Of a DNA stretch of 64,000 nucleotides, positions 51,943 through 61,189 are shown one piece after another. This stretch comes from an uncultured Mollicutes bacterium. GTDB taxonomy: Bacteria > Bacillota_I > Bacilli_A > RFN20 > CAG-826. A program made the position numbers and the translations under genes. A model generated the notes under the pieces. That model worked only from the letters and a program-made list of their open reading frames with translations. It was not told the DNA's origin and did not search any database. The DNA is taken from contig UQFQ01000005.1 in NCBI GenBank assembly GCA_900540395.1, positions 31,742-95,741 on the forward strand, given 5' to 3'. How positions within the stretch are numbered: position 1 is the stretch's first letter; every line of letters begins with the position of its first letter.

Positions 51943-52893
51943 TTATATATTTAACTCTTTGTATTGTTTCTTTAATGTTTTAGCACTTTCAATAAGCTTT
52001 AAAACTTCATCGTAGCTATAGTTTAAAGATAAGATTTTTATAACTCCTTTATTGCCAACAATTGCTGGCAAAGAGAGATAAACATCATCGATTTCATTAT
52101 TGAATTTATTTGTAATTAAAGTAGAGACAGTTAATACACTTTTTTGATTGTTTAAAATTGTTTCAACTATTTTTGCAGTCGATAAAGCGATAGCATAATA
52201 AGTAGCGCCTTTTTTATCAATAATTTCATAGGCTGAGTTCTTAACTTGATCATGAAGTTTATTTAAGCGAACTCTTGGATCGCCATTAGATTCATTTGTG
52301 TAATATTCAAGTAAAGGACTTTCAGCAATATTTGCAACAGAGAAAGCACTGACTTCAGAATCTCCATGTTCACCAATGACATAAGCGTGTACATTACGAG
52401 GATCAATTTCAGTATCTTCTGAGATTAAAAATCTTAAACGAGCACTGTCTAAAACAGTGCCACTTCCTATGACTCGACTAGAATCAATTCCAAGTTTTTT
52501 GTAAGTGTAGTAACTTAAAATATCAACTGGATTTGTAACAACTAAAATGACCATTGTGTCGTCGATATAAGGCTTAACATTTTCTAGTATTAAATCAAAA
52601 ACTTTGAGATTTCTTTTGAGTAAATCTATTCTTGTTTCGCCTTCTTTTTGAGCGACACCAGCAGTAATAATTACGACATGAGCGTCTTTACAGTCACTAT
52701 AATCACCAGCTTTTAATATTTTTGGAGAAACAAAAGGCATACCATGCTTCATATCTAAAATGTCGCCTTCAGCTTTTCTTTTGTTAACGTCAATAATTAC
52801 GATTTCGTTTACATAATCTTGTAGTAATAGTGTGTAAGCAGTAGTACTTCCAACTGCTCCATCACCAATAATAACAACTTTTCTATTGTCCAT
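51943..52893 (-). CDS. ldh: L-lactate dehydrogenase
   Basis: 316 aa. NAD-binding IIGDGAVGSTTAY, NPVDILSYY, R and catalytic His in VIGEHGDSEVSAFS; substrate Arg in the GETRIDLLKRN loop shows lactate rather than malate specificity (QKEGETRIDL). Regenerates NAD from pyruvate and fits a fermentative gut organism. GGAGGGC lies upstream of the ATG. Next to mgsA. Confidence 0.95.
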   Translation of the reverse strand: MDNRKVVIIGDGAVGSTTAYTLLLQDYVNEIVIIDVNKRKAEGDILDMKHGMPFVSPKILKAGDYSDCKDAHVVIITAGVAQKEGETRIDLLKRNLKVFDLILENVKPYIDDTMVILVVTNPVDILSYYTYKKLGIDSSRVIGSGTVLDSARLRFLISEDTEIDPRNVHAYVIGEHGDSEVSAFSVANIAESPLLEYYTNESNGDPRVRLNKLHDQVKNSAYEIIDKKGATYYAIALSTAKIVETILNNQKSVLTVSTLITNKFNNEIDDVYLSLPAIVGNKGVIKILSLNYSYDEVLKLIESAKTLKKQYKELNI

Positions 52894-53004
52894 AATTTGC
52901 CCTCCAAAAATATTGTATTCTTACTAAAAAATTTTTAAATAAATATGATTAAAGTTAGTGCTTACATGATAAAATAATTAAAGTAGATTTCTTGGAGGTG
53001 AGCC

Positions 53005-56000
53005 GTGGATAATAACCTTAAAATAGAACTAGAATTTTTAAAAAAAATCAACTATTCTTTGATTAATTCTGGAAAAAAAGTAATTGAAAATGTCGTAATT
53101 GATAATCAAAGTGAGAATGAATTTAAAGACTTAACTTGTCGAATAAGTTTTGCCCCATCTTTTATTAAGCCAATAAGTTTTGGAATTAGTTATATTGGTA
53201 AAAATCAAAAGATAAAAGAAGATAAAATTTTAACTCCAATTAACTTTGAATATTTCTATTCATTAAATGAATCATATAAAGTTAGTATTATTGTTTCAAT
53301 TTTAAATGGCGAAGAAGTTATTGCTGAAAAATCATTTGAATCCGAAGTATTAACTTATGATGAGTGGGACGGCAGTACTTGTGGCGTTCAACATGTAGCA
53401 AGTTTTGTTTTACCTAATGATAGAGTAGTAAAAGATGTTTTACATTCAGCAAGTGAATATCTTTCAAAACTTACTAACAACTCTCTTCAATTTATTGGCT
53501 ATCAAAGTAACAAAAAAGAAGATGTATTAAACCAAATTTCTAGCGTTTATTATGCTTTAAAAGGATTAAACATTTCTTATTGCGTACCTAAAGCTAGTTT
53601 TGAAAAAGAAGGTCAAAAAATTCGTTTACCTCTTGAAATTATAAATACCAAATTATCCACTTGCTTAGATACGACTTTATTTATGGCGGGCTGCTTAGAA
53701 GAAATCGGCCTTAATCCATTAATTATTATAGTTGATGAACATGTTTATTTAGGTTGTTGGCTTAGTCAATTTGTTTATCCAAATGTTGTTATTGAAGATA
53801 AAGCCTATGTTATTAACCAAGTTAATGCTCAAAATTTAATTCTTTTAGAGACAACTTTAATTACTAATTCTATCGACACTCCTTTTAAAGAAATTTATAC
53901 TTCTGGGAAGGCTAATATCTATAAAAAGACAAATTTCTTTGCGGCAGTAGATGTTAAAAGTGCTCGTAATGCCAACATTAAACCTTTACCTTTAAAAGTG
54001 AGTAGTGAAGGGAAATATATAATTGATGATGCTCCACTAGAAGTTAAAAAAGAAAATTATGAACTCGATGATTCTGGATTTTTAGAAAATGAGCACGTTA
54101 AAGATCGCTTTGATATTTGGGAAAAGAAATTACTTGATTTAAATGGTAGAAATAAACTTGTAAGCTTTACTCCAAATAGTCAACATTATCAAATCTTTGC
54201 AATTGATGTTTATCAACTTTTTGATGAAGTTATTCATAATGATGTTACCTTGCATCCATTTTTAAATATCGCTTCTTTAAGCGCTAGCGACAAAATTTAT
54301 ATCTGCGCTGGTGCTGATCAAAAAGAGATGTTTGCCGGCGATTTAGCAAACGATCGTATTAGATTGATGGTAGGGGAAAAGAAACTCGTTACAATTATTA
54401 AGAAATTAATGAGAGATGCACAAAGTAGCATTGAAGAAAGTGGTAGCAATACACTATTTTTAACGATTGGAACTTTAATTTATAAAGATAAAGGCAAGAT
54501 AAAAGATGCTCCAATTATCCTTTTACCAGTAAACATAGTTCGTGGAAAAGAAGGTAGAACCTATATCTTATCTTTAAGAGAAGAAGAAATCGTAATTAAT
54601 CAAACCTTATTTGAATATTTAAAAATAAATTATGATATTGATTGCTCTAGTTTATTGAAACTTCCTTATGATAGTGAAACCGATACTTATGATTTAAAGA
54701 AATATTTCAATACTTTAAGAAGCAAGATAACTGGAATAGATGGATTTATACTTTCTGAAACAGCTTTTATTGGAATTTTTAGTTTTACTCGTTTCATTAT
54801 GTGGAACGATTTAAGAAACCATAAAAAAGAGTTAATCAAAAACGATATTGTCCATGCTTTAGTTGATCCTAGTTTTGTATTTAAAAATGAGGTTGAACCA
54901 ACAAAGGCAAGTGATTTAGATTCATTACTTTTACCAAATAAATTTGCGATGCCTTTAAGTGCTGATAGCAGTCAAACAGAGGCGATTTTAGATGCTTCAA
55001 GAGGATTAAGTTTTGTTCTTAATGGCCCTCCAGGTACCGGTAAGAGTCAAACCATTACAAACATGATTATTAATAGTTTATATAATGGTAAAACTGTTCT
55101 TTTTGTCGCACAAAAAATGGCGGCTTTAGAAGTAGTTAAAAGAAGACTTGATGAAACCGGTCTTGGAATGTTCTGTATTGAGCTTCACTCTAATAAAGCC
55201 CAAAAGTCTGATGTATTACAACAAATTAATAATATTTTAGAAACTGGTAAACTCAAAAAACCATTTGAATATGAAAAATGTGCTAATGATGTTTTAGCTA
55301 AAAGAAATGAGCTAAATGAGATTATCAAAAAGCTTCATAAACCATTTAAAAATGGTTTTGACCTTTATGAAAATATAATTGGTTATGAAGAATTTAAAGA
55401 TCAATATAAAGACATTGAGGTTAAAGGAATTGACTATTCTAAAATTAACAAGAATTCTTTCTTACAAACTATTTCTAGTTTAGAGACTTACTTAAACTAT
55501 AAAAATGAGATAGGTGAAGAATATATCAAACTTTTCTCGTTTATAAATTTAGATGAATATTCAATTGAGCTTAGAAATTGCTTTGTTAATGCCTTAAAAG
55601 AATATAAATCAGATTTGATTGATTTTAAGAATATAAGTGATGAGCTTTATAAAGGATGTGAAGCTGAATTAGCTTTTAACGCTAAAAACTTTAATGAGTT
55701 TATTAATTCATTAAAATACTTTAATTCAAATAAAGATAATATTTATTTCTCCCTTTTAAATAAAAATGATGGTTATATTTTAGATCTTGTTTCTATCTTA
55801 GAATCAATGGTAGCTAATAAAGATTCTTATCTTTATTTTAAGAATAACTTTAGTGAAAATATATTTACTTATGATTATAAAAATAGTCAATTTAAGTTAA
55901 AACAAGCGCAAAATTTAGGTTATTTTGCTAAAAAGAAGGTTTATAAAGCTGTTATTAACGATTTAAAACTTTATGCCTTAAATCCAAAAGATATCAATAA

Positions 56001-58704
56001 GAAAACAATTAGTGATGTCTTAAGAAAATTATCTTTAGTAAATGATGTCCTTTTAAATTTAAAAGATAATGAAAACGATCTTAAACTTGCTTTTGAAGAT
56101 GATTACGCTGGTTTTGATTCTGATTTAAAGATTGTTTTAGGCAACGTCAAGCTAACTCAAGAATTTGCGACATATTTAGATAGCTTCGTAAATATGGAAA
56201 GAGAAACAACTCTTAAATTAATTGTTGAAGCAGATAAAAAATATGAAGAAATAGCAAACTGCTACGAAGACGTAGTTGATACGCAAAATAATATTTTAGA
56301 AGAATTTAAGACTGATGTTTTAACTTTATTTGATGATTATAGTTTAGTTGAAAACATTGATCTTATTGACCGTGTTATAAATCGAAACGAAAGACTTAAA
56401 GATTATATTATTTTTAAAAACGAAGAGAAGACAGTTAAAAAATTTAATGTTGGTAATTTAATTGAACTTAATCTTAAAGGGACTATTGAAAATAAAGATT
56501 TAGTAAACGTTTATAAGAAAAATGTATCCTATAATCTAGCCTTAATGGATGTAGAAAGCGATAAAGAACTTAATATGTTCAGTGGACGTAGTCAAAATGA
56601 AAAGATCGAAGAATATCGTAAATTAATTGACAAATATAATGAACTTACGATTAAAGAAGTAGCTTATCGTCTTTCAAAAGGAACGAGTGCTTTCTTCTCT
56701 AAAGATGATGAGACAAGTGAAAAAGCTAAAGAGTTTGTCATTCTTAAAAAAGCCATTTCTAGTAATGGACGTGGTATAAGTTTACGTAATTTATTTGACT
56801 CAACTCCAAATATTTTACATACAATTTGTCCTTGCTTTTTAATGTCGCCTTTAAGTGTTGCTCAATATCTTGATCCTAAACATAAAAAGTTTGACATTGT
56901 TATTTTTGACGAAGCTAGTCAAATTACTACAAGTGATGCAGTTGGAGCAATTGCCAGAGGGAAAAGCGCAATTATTGTAGGCGATGAAAAACAACTTCCT
57001 CCAACTAGATTCTTTGAGGCGGATACAAGCGATGAAGACGATTTCTTTATTGAAGATGGTGAAAGCGTTTTATCTGATTGCTTAAATATTTCGATGCCTA
57101 GAAAATATTTAACATGGCATTATCGTAGTAAAGATGAAAGTTTAATTGCTTTTTCTAATGTTGAATATTACGATAACAAACTTTTAACATTCCCATCGCC
57201 AAAATCGATAAATAGTTCTATTTCATTTAGATATTGTAAAGATGGAATTTATGAAGATAGAAAGAATCGTGTTGAGGCTAAAGCAATCGTTGATGAAATT
57301 GTTAAACGCTTAAAAGATGATAAACTCTCAAAAAAGAGTATTGGTGTTGTTACTTTCTCTATTTCTCAACAAACTTTAATTTTAGATTTACTTCAAGATG
57401 TTTTTAGAAAAAATCCAGAACTAGAAAGTAAAGCTTATAATGGAAAAGAAGAACTTTTTGTTAAGAATCTTGAAAGTGTACAAGGTGATGAAAGAGACGT
57501 AATTATTTTCTCAATTTGCTATGCCAAAAATAAAGAAGGCAAGCTCTCTCATAATTTTGGGCCACTTTCTAATGTTGGTGGAGAAAAGAGATTAAATGTT
57601 GCAGTTTCTAGAGCTAGAGAAGAAATGATTGTTTTCTCTTCAATTTTAGGGAACGATATCGATACTAATAGAGCTCAAGGAAAGGGCGCAAGAGGCCTTA
57701 AAGAATTCCTTGATTATGCTTATAAAGGACGTGGTTTCATTGTTATTAAAAATGGTGAACAAAAAGAATATAAAGAAGGGATTGAAAAATATATTGCTCG
57801 CGATTTAGAAAAACGCGGATATAAAGTCCATACAAATATTGGAACAAGTGAGTTTAGAGTTGATATTGGTATTGTTGATCCTCAAGATGAAAATCGTTAC
57901 ATTCTTGGTGTTTTATGCGATTCAAGAAGTTATATTAATTCAAAAACAAGTAAAGATAGAAACGTAGTTCAAACAGATGTTTTAAATCAACTTGGATGGA
58001 GACTTATAAGAATTTGGTCATTAGATTATTTTGATTCACCTAATTTAGTCGTTGATAAAATTATTGAAGCAATTAATAATCCAAACGATTCACAAGAATT
58101 AACTAGTACAAAAATAAGAAAAATAACTTTTGAAAAAGAAGATGATAAAGATGATTTTAATCATTCAATTGATTATGTTTCTTCTAGTTATCCTTCTAGA
58201 GAAACCGATAGTGAATCTTTCTTTGAAGAAAAAGAGACACGTACTAAAAGTGTCGTGAATTTTTTCATAAGAAATGAAGGACCAATCAGTGAAAGGCTTC
58301 TTGTTAAAAAAGTATTGAATCAATTTTCAATAAGTAAAAATACGAAAACGACTAAAGCCGTATTTAACGAAATTTTGTATAACAAACCAGCCAATTATAC
58401 TAACAGCATGAAATTTTATTGGGATAAAGAAGAAGATAAAGATCGTGTTGGCTATTATCGAGTTGGCTCTAAATATCGTGAATTTGTTGATATTCCAAAA
58501 GAAGAAATCATTATTGCCATAAGAGACATCATGAAAAATAAACTATCATTAACCAAAGATGAACTGATAAAATATGTTGTTTCTGCTTTTGGCTTTAATA
58601 AAGTTGGCGATACGATGAAAGACATTATTATAACTTCCATCGATTTTGCTAGCGTGAAAAATTTAATTAAAGTTGAAGGGGAGAACGTTTATTATCAAGT
58701 TTAA
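53005..58704 (+). CDS. DUF4011/UPF1-type giant helicase with transglutaminase-like N-terminus, nuclease-like and DUF3320 domains
   Basis: 1,899 aa, GTG start with GGAGG nine nt upstream. N-terminal ~340 residues include a transglutaminase-like core (STCLDTTLFMAGCLEEIGLNP, DEHVYLGCW; Cys near 219, His near 244). DUF4011 starts near residue 367 (DIWEKKLLDLNGRNKLVSF). Superfamily 1 helicase: NGPPGTGKSQT (~672), IVIFDEASQI (~1298), GDEKQLPPTRF (~1326), NVAVSRAREEM (~1530). A PDDEXK-type block (GYKVHTNIGTSEFRVDIGIVD...ILGVLCDSRSY...QLGWRLIRIWSLDYF, ~1610-1680) has Leu where many relatives have the catalytic Glu. DUF3320 closes the C-terminus. Such proteins are frequent in defence islands. Its partner is the next gene. 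Confidence 0.85.
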   Translation: MDNNLKIELEFLKKINYSLINSGKKVIENVVIDNQSENEFKDLTCRISFAPSFIKPISFGISYIGKNQKIKEDKILTPINFEYFYSLNESYKVSIIVSILNGEEVIAEKSFESEVLTYDEWDGSTCGVQHVASFVLPNDRVVKDVLHSASEYLSKLTNNSLQFIGYQSNKKEDVLNQISSVYYALKGLNISYCVPKASFEKEGQKIRLPLEIINTKLSTCLDTTLFMAGCLEEIGLNPLIIIVDEHVYLGCWLSQFVYPNVVIEDKAYVINQVNAQNLILLETTLITNSIDTPFKEIYTSGKANIYKKTNFFAAVDVKSARNANIKPLPLKVSSEGKYIIDDAPLEVKKENYELDDSGFLENEHVKDRFDIWEKKLLDLNGRNKLVSFTPNSQHYQIFAIDVYQLFDEVIHNDVTLHPFLNIASLSASDKIYICAGADQKEMFAGDLANDRIRLMVGEKKLVTIIKKLMRDAQSSIEESGSNTLFLTIGTLIYKDKGKIKDAPIILLPVNIVRGKEGRTYILSLREEEIVINQTLFEYLKINYDIDCSSLLKLPYDSETDTYDLKKYFNTLRSKITGIDGFILSETAFIGIFSFTRFIMWNDLRNHKKELIKNDIVHALVDPSFVFKNEVEPTKASDLDSLLLPNKFAMPLSADSSQTEAILDASRGLSFVLNGPPGTGKSQTITNMIINSLYNGKTVLFVAQKMAALEVVKRRLDETGLGMFCIELHSNKAQKSDVLQQINNILETGKLKKPFEYEKCANDVLAKRNELNEIIKKLHKPFKNGFDLYENIIGYEEFKDQYKDIEVKGIDYSKINKNSFLQTISSLETYLNYKNEIGEEYIKLFSFINLDEYSIELRNCFVNALKEYKSDLIDFKNISDELYKGCEAELAFNAKNFNEFINSLKYFNSNKDNIYFSLLNKNDGYILDLVSILESMVANKDSYLYFKNNFSENIFTYDYKNSQFKLKQAQNLGYFAKKKVYKAVINDLKLYALNPKDINKKTISDVLRKLSLVNDVLLNLKDNENDLKLAFEDDYAGFDSDLKIVLGNVKLTQEFATYLDSFVNMERETTLKLIVEADKKYEEIANCYEDVVDTQNNILEEFKTDVLTLFDDYSLVENIDLIDRVINRNERLKDYIIFKNEEKTVKKFNVGNLIELNLKGTIENKDLVNVYKKNVSYNLALMDVESDKELNMFSGRSQNEKIEEYRKLIDKYNELTIKEVAYRLSKGTSAFFSKDDETSEKAKEFVILKKAISSNGRGISLRNLFDSTPNILHTICPCFLMSPLSVAQYLDPKHKKFDIVIFDEASQITTSDAVGAIARGKSAIIVGDEKQLPPTRFFEADTSDEDDFFIEDGESVLSDCLNISMPRKYLTWHYRSKDESLIAFSNVEYYDNKLLTFPSPKSINSSISFRYCKDGIYEDRKNRVEAKAIVDEIVKRLKDDKLSKKSIGVVTFSISQQTLILDLLQDVFRKNPELESKAYNGKEELFVKNLESVQGDERDVIIFSICYAKNKEGKLSHNFGPLSNVGGEKRLNVAVSRAREEMIVFSSILGNDIDTNRAQGKGARGLKEFLDYAYKGRGFIVIKNGEQKEYKEGIEKYIARDLEKRGYKVHTNIGTSEFRVDIGIVDPQDENRYILGVLCDSRSYINSKTSKDRNVVQTDVLNQLGWRLIRIWSLDYFDSPNLVVDKIIEAINNPNDSQELTSTKIRKITFEKEDDKDDFNHSIDYVSSSYPSRETDSESFFEEKETRTKSVVNFFIRNEGPISERLLVKKVLNQFSISKNTKTTKAVFNEILYNKPANYTNSMKFYWDKEEDKDRVGYYRVGSKYREFVDIPKEEIIIAIRDIMKNKLSLTKDELIKYVVSAFGFNKVGDTMKDIIITSIDFASVKNLIKVEGENVYYQV

Positions 58705-58717
58705 AAGGAAGTAGTTT

Positions 58718-59596
58718 ATGAAAGTAATTTGTCCTCAATGTGGTAAGGTAATTGATACTAATTTAAATAAAGATACAGTTTTTTGTTCAGAATGTGGTAG
58801 TAATTTTTCTTTTGAGCAGGGGAAGAAGCTTTTTGATCGCCAATTTGGTCAGATTTCAAAAGCAGCTTTTGTTTACTTAAATCAAAAAGGTGATTATGAC
58901 AAAGCTATTGAACTTTTTAATGAGTGTTTAGAAATTAAAAATGATGATTTGTCTTCAATTATCGGAATTGCTTTAGCGACTTTATATCGACAAGACTTTC
59001 TAAATTTAAATTTTGATAAGATTATTCCTTTAATTGATCAATACGAAATTTATTTAAACGAAGAAAACACCTTTCTTTTCTTATCTTTTATGGAAGATGT
59101 TATTAAAGAAACTAAAAGATATTTAATTGAAGCCAATGAAAGACTTTTCAAAGATGGAAAATGTATTTCGCGCATTTATTTAAATAATTATGAACAAAGT
59201 TTAAAAGATATTATTACTTTAATTAATTATTTTAGAGATGCAATTACTATATGCAGTGAAGAGGAAAAGAATATTTTCTATCAAGATCATAATATGGACG
59301 ATGAATTAAATGCATTAGAAGGTAAAATAAAATCACTTCAAGAAATTCATCATGAAGTTTTAGAGAATGAAGAAAGTTTAGATGATAATAGAATTATTGT
59401 TGTTAACACTAAAGGTTTAAAAACATATCGCTACGCTATGGGTTTTGAAATAGTGATGGCTATTATTATGATTGTTTTCTTGTTATTAGGAGTTTTCTTA
59501 AAAAATAACCTTTTCTATTATTTAATTTTGATACCACTAGGACTTGGTGCAATTGGCTATTTAATATATTATTTTGTTTTTCTTAGAAATAAATAA
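58718..59596 (+). CDS. Zinc-ribbon / TPR-like protein with two C-terminal membrane helices
   Basis: 292 aa. N-terminal zinc ribbon CPQCGKVID...VFCSECG, then a helical TPR-like part (AFVYLNQKGDYDKAIELFNECLEIKNDDL) with a coiled region near residue 195, and two helices at about 243-263 and 266-288 with a basic end. It starts 13 nt after the giant helicase with AAGGAAG, and is very likely cotranscribed. It could anchor the helicase to the membrane or sense its state; function unknown. Confidence 0.75.
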   Translation: MKVICPQCGKVIDTNLNKDTVFCSECGSNFSFEQGKKLFDRQFGQISKAAFVYLNQKGDYDKAIELFNECLEIKNDDLSSIIGIALATLYRQDFLNLNFDKIIPLIDQYEIYLNEENTFLFLSFMEDVIKETKRYLIEANERLFKDGKCISRIYLNNYEQSLKDIITLINYFRDAITICSEEEKNIFYQDHNMDDELNALEGKIKSLQEIHHEVLENEESLDDNRIIVVNTKGLKTYRYAMGFEIVMAIIMIVFLLLGVFLKNNLFYYLILIPLGLGAIGYLIYYFVFLRNK

Positions 59597-59606
59597 GCTG
59601 CAAATC

Positions 59607-60206
59607 TTAAATATATTTTTCATTTTTCAAGAAATTTAATAATGCAATAGAAGCTCTATATCGATGCGAGATGTGATTTTTTTCGCTTGGAGAAATAGCA
59701 GCAATAGAAACTTTGTATCCTTCTGGAATAAATATTGGATCGTATCCAAAACCACCATTTCCATTAGCTTCTTTAGCAATTGTTCCATTAACAACACCTT
59801 CAAAATCGTGTCTAGAATTAGGAGTTAAATTTAATAGAACGAAGTGAGCAGTGAAGTGAGCTTTTGAACCAGCACATTTTTCAATTAGCATTTGATTTGT
59901 TGCTTCTTGGCCACCGTGTTCTACAGCATATCGATGTGAGTAAATCCCAGGTACATGTTCGCCTAAAGCATCAATTTCAATACCTGAATCATCACTTAAA
60001 ACTGGAAGATTTGTGAATTTAGCAACTTCATTTGCTTTAATGAAGGCATTTTCAGCATAATTTTTCCCGTTTTCATCTGGGTTAACATTAATTTCTAATT
60101 CTTTTAAGGAATATAATTCAACAGCATAATCTTTAAAGATATCTTTTAGTTCACCCATTTTATGATCATTGTTAGTAGCAACACAAATTTTTAAAACCTT
60201 TTCCAT
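59607..60206 (-). CDS. rdgB: Non-canonical purine NTP pyrophosphatase RdgB/HAM1
   Basis: 199 aa with the ATG ending at 60206 (AGAGG six nt upstream). Hydrolyses dITP/XTP to keep deaminated purines out of DNA. CVATNNDHKMGELK (substrate loop), SDDSGIEIDALG, YSHRYA, GGFGYDPIF and SHRYRA are all present. It complements Maf at 26573-27139. Convergent with the zinc-ribbon gene by 10 nt. Confidence 0.95.
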   Translation of the reverse strand: MEKVLKICVATNNDHKMGELKDIFKDYAVELYSLKELEINVNPDENGKNYAENAFIKANEVAKFTNLPVLSDDSGIEIDALGEHVPGIYSHRYAVEHGGQEATNQMLIEKCAGSKAHFTAHFVLLNLTPNSRHDFEGVVNGTIAKEANGNGGFGYDPIFIPEGYKVSIAAISPSEKNHISHRYRASIALLNFLKNEKYI

Positions 60207-60396
60207 AATCAACCTCTATTTTTCCAGAGATTATTCTACAATAAGAAGTATTATTTATGTATTAGAAAATTGCAGTGTTCTTAAATTTGAGACATTTAGA
60301 GAATTTGTAAAAATTAGTATAAACATTTATTTAGTTAATTCTTTAGAATGAAGAGTGAGCTTTTAGTGAAATCAGTTTAAAAAGATCCGCTGTATG

Positions 60397-60445
60397 AATT
60401 TCTTGGTTTTCGCTCAAGAACAATTTCTTGGTTTTCGCTCAAGAA
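60397..60445 (+). repeat. Two tandem copies of a 24-bp hairpin unit upstream of tRNA-Gly
   Basis: Copies at 60397-60420 and 60422-60445 are identical. Each contains TTCTTG ... CAAGAA, an inverted repeat around a 9-nt loop, so each unit can fold into a small stem. The tRNA-Gly promoter begins immediately after. Confidence 0.85.
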
Positions 60446-60468
60446 AATATTTGATTATTAATACCTTG

Positions 60469-60474
60469 TATAAT
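60469..60474 (+). promoter_or_regulatory. -10 box of tRNA-Gly
   Basis: Consensus TATAAT; transcription would start about 60481, a few nt before the mature tRNA at 60490. A -35 at the right spacing is weak, and TTGATT at 60451-60456 is too close. Confidence 0.5.
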
Positions 60475-60489
60475 ATAATAATCAAGCGC

Positions 60490-60563
60490 GCAGGTGTAGT
60501 TTAATGGTAGAGCATCAGCCTTCCAAGCTGATTACGCGGGTTCGATTCCCGTCACCTGCTCCA
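60490..60563 (+). tRNA. tRNA-Gly (anticodon TCC)
   Basis: 74 nt including encoded CCA. Acceptor GCAGGTG/CACCTGC, anticodon stem TCAGC/GCTGA with loop CTTCCAA (anticodon TCC), T arm GCGGG-TTCGATT-CCCGT, discriminator T. It is the gene after which copy B of the 41-bp repeat lies. Confidence 0.95.
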
Positions 60564-60566
60564 AAC

Positions 60567-60607
60567 ACGATAACTATCGCATTATTTAACTCTTGAGAAG
60601 CAAATTG
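60567..60607 (+). repeat. 41-bp repeat, copy B (3' flank of tRNA-Gly)
   Basis: Opens ACGATAACTATCGCATTATT three nt after the tRNA CCA. Compared with copy A (46551-46591, opposite strand) it has about three substitutions. Both lie between the tRNA and its terminator, so they are transcribed as 3' trailers. Confidence 0.85.
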
Positions 60608-60648
60608 AAAAAGAGGTTGATAAAGCGAAAAGATACATTTAAGATAGC

Positions 60649-60673
60649 AGGCCGAAGTTGGCCTTTTCTTTTT
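60649..60673 (+). terminator. Terminator of tRNA-Gly
   Basis: AGGCC (60649-60653) pairs with GGCCT (60660-60664), then TTTCTTTTT. Confidence 0.75.
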
Positions 60674-60683
60674 GCATAAATTT

Positions 60684-60711
60684 TGGTAGGTGTTGCCGGA
60701 ATCGAACCAAC
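60684..60711 (-). pseudogene. Truncated tRNA (T arm and 3' acceptor with CCA only)
   Basis: Minus strand: T stem GTTGG/CCGGC with loop TTCGATT, then AACACCT-A-CCA. The matching 5' acceptor AGGTGTT, D arm and anticodon arm are not found in the following ~100 nt. The 5' part has probably been replaced by the IS66 remnant or deleted. Confidence 0.6.
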
Positions 60712-60749
60712 GAATTTTGATTTTTTAATATCGCATAAAGAGATGTTAA

Positions 60750-60983
60750 ACCTTTCCTTATCCAACGAAGGGTTTTCAAATGTCTGTTTCATATGGTGGA
60801 GCAATATATACATCAAAACTATTTAGTATCATTCAAACAGCAAGAGCTAATAATTTAGATACATATCAATATTTAAATTTCTTATTAGAAAATATCAAAA
60901 ATAAAGAGATTAACATTGAATCATTTTGGCCTTATTCAAACGAAATAAGAAAGAAATTTTCCAATAAACTATGTGAGAGTTGA
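60750..60983 (+). pseudogene. IS66-family transposase remnant (C-terminus only)
   Basis: An in-frame stretch from a stop at 60747-60749 to 60983, ~78 codons. GGAIYTSKLFSIIQTARANNLDTYQYLNFLLENIK matches the C-terminal end of IS66 transposases (typically A..A...YSLIETAKANGLNP..YL.YLLE.L). The rest of the transposase is absent, so this is a decayed end left next to the broken tRNA. Confidence 0.6.
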
Positions 60984-61144
60984 AGTAGGCAAAATAGCGA
61001 ACTTTCACGGACTTTGATAATCAAACTCTTTATAGAGGACTTTTAATTTTTCCCATTTGTAAAACAATAAGTTTAAGCAATTCAGAAAAAAGTAAAAATT
61101 ATTAATAAGATAACAAGAGAAAAAACTGCATTTATTAAATAAAA

Positions 61145-61173
61145 ACTCACAAAACTTAGGTATTTTTGCGAGT
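61145..61173 (-). terminator. Terminator of the atp operon
   Basis: ACTCACAAAA (61145-61154) pairs with TTTTGCGAGT (61164-61173) with one wobble or mismatch; minus strand continues TTTTTATTTAAT. Confidence 0.7.
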
Positions 61174-61189
61174 TTATGAATTTATTGGT

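Noticed and set aside
60586..60816. 76-codon minus-strand ORF containing GSIPATPTK
   Set aside because: This peptide is what results from translating a tRNA T arm and CCA end; the ORF only reads through the truncated tRNA and flanking repeat.
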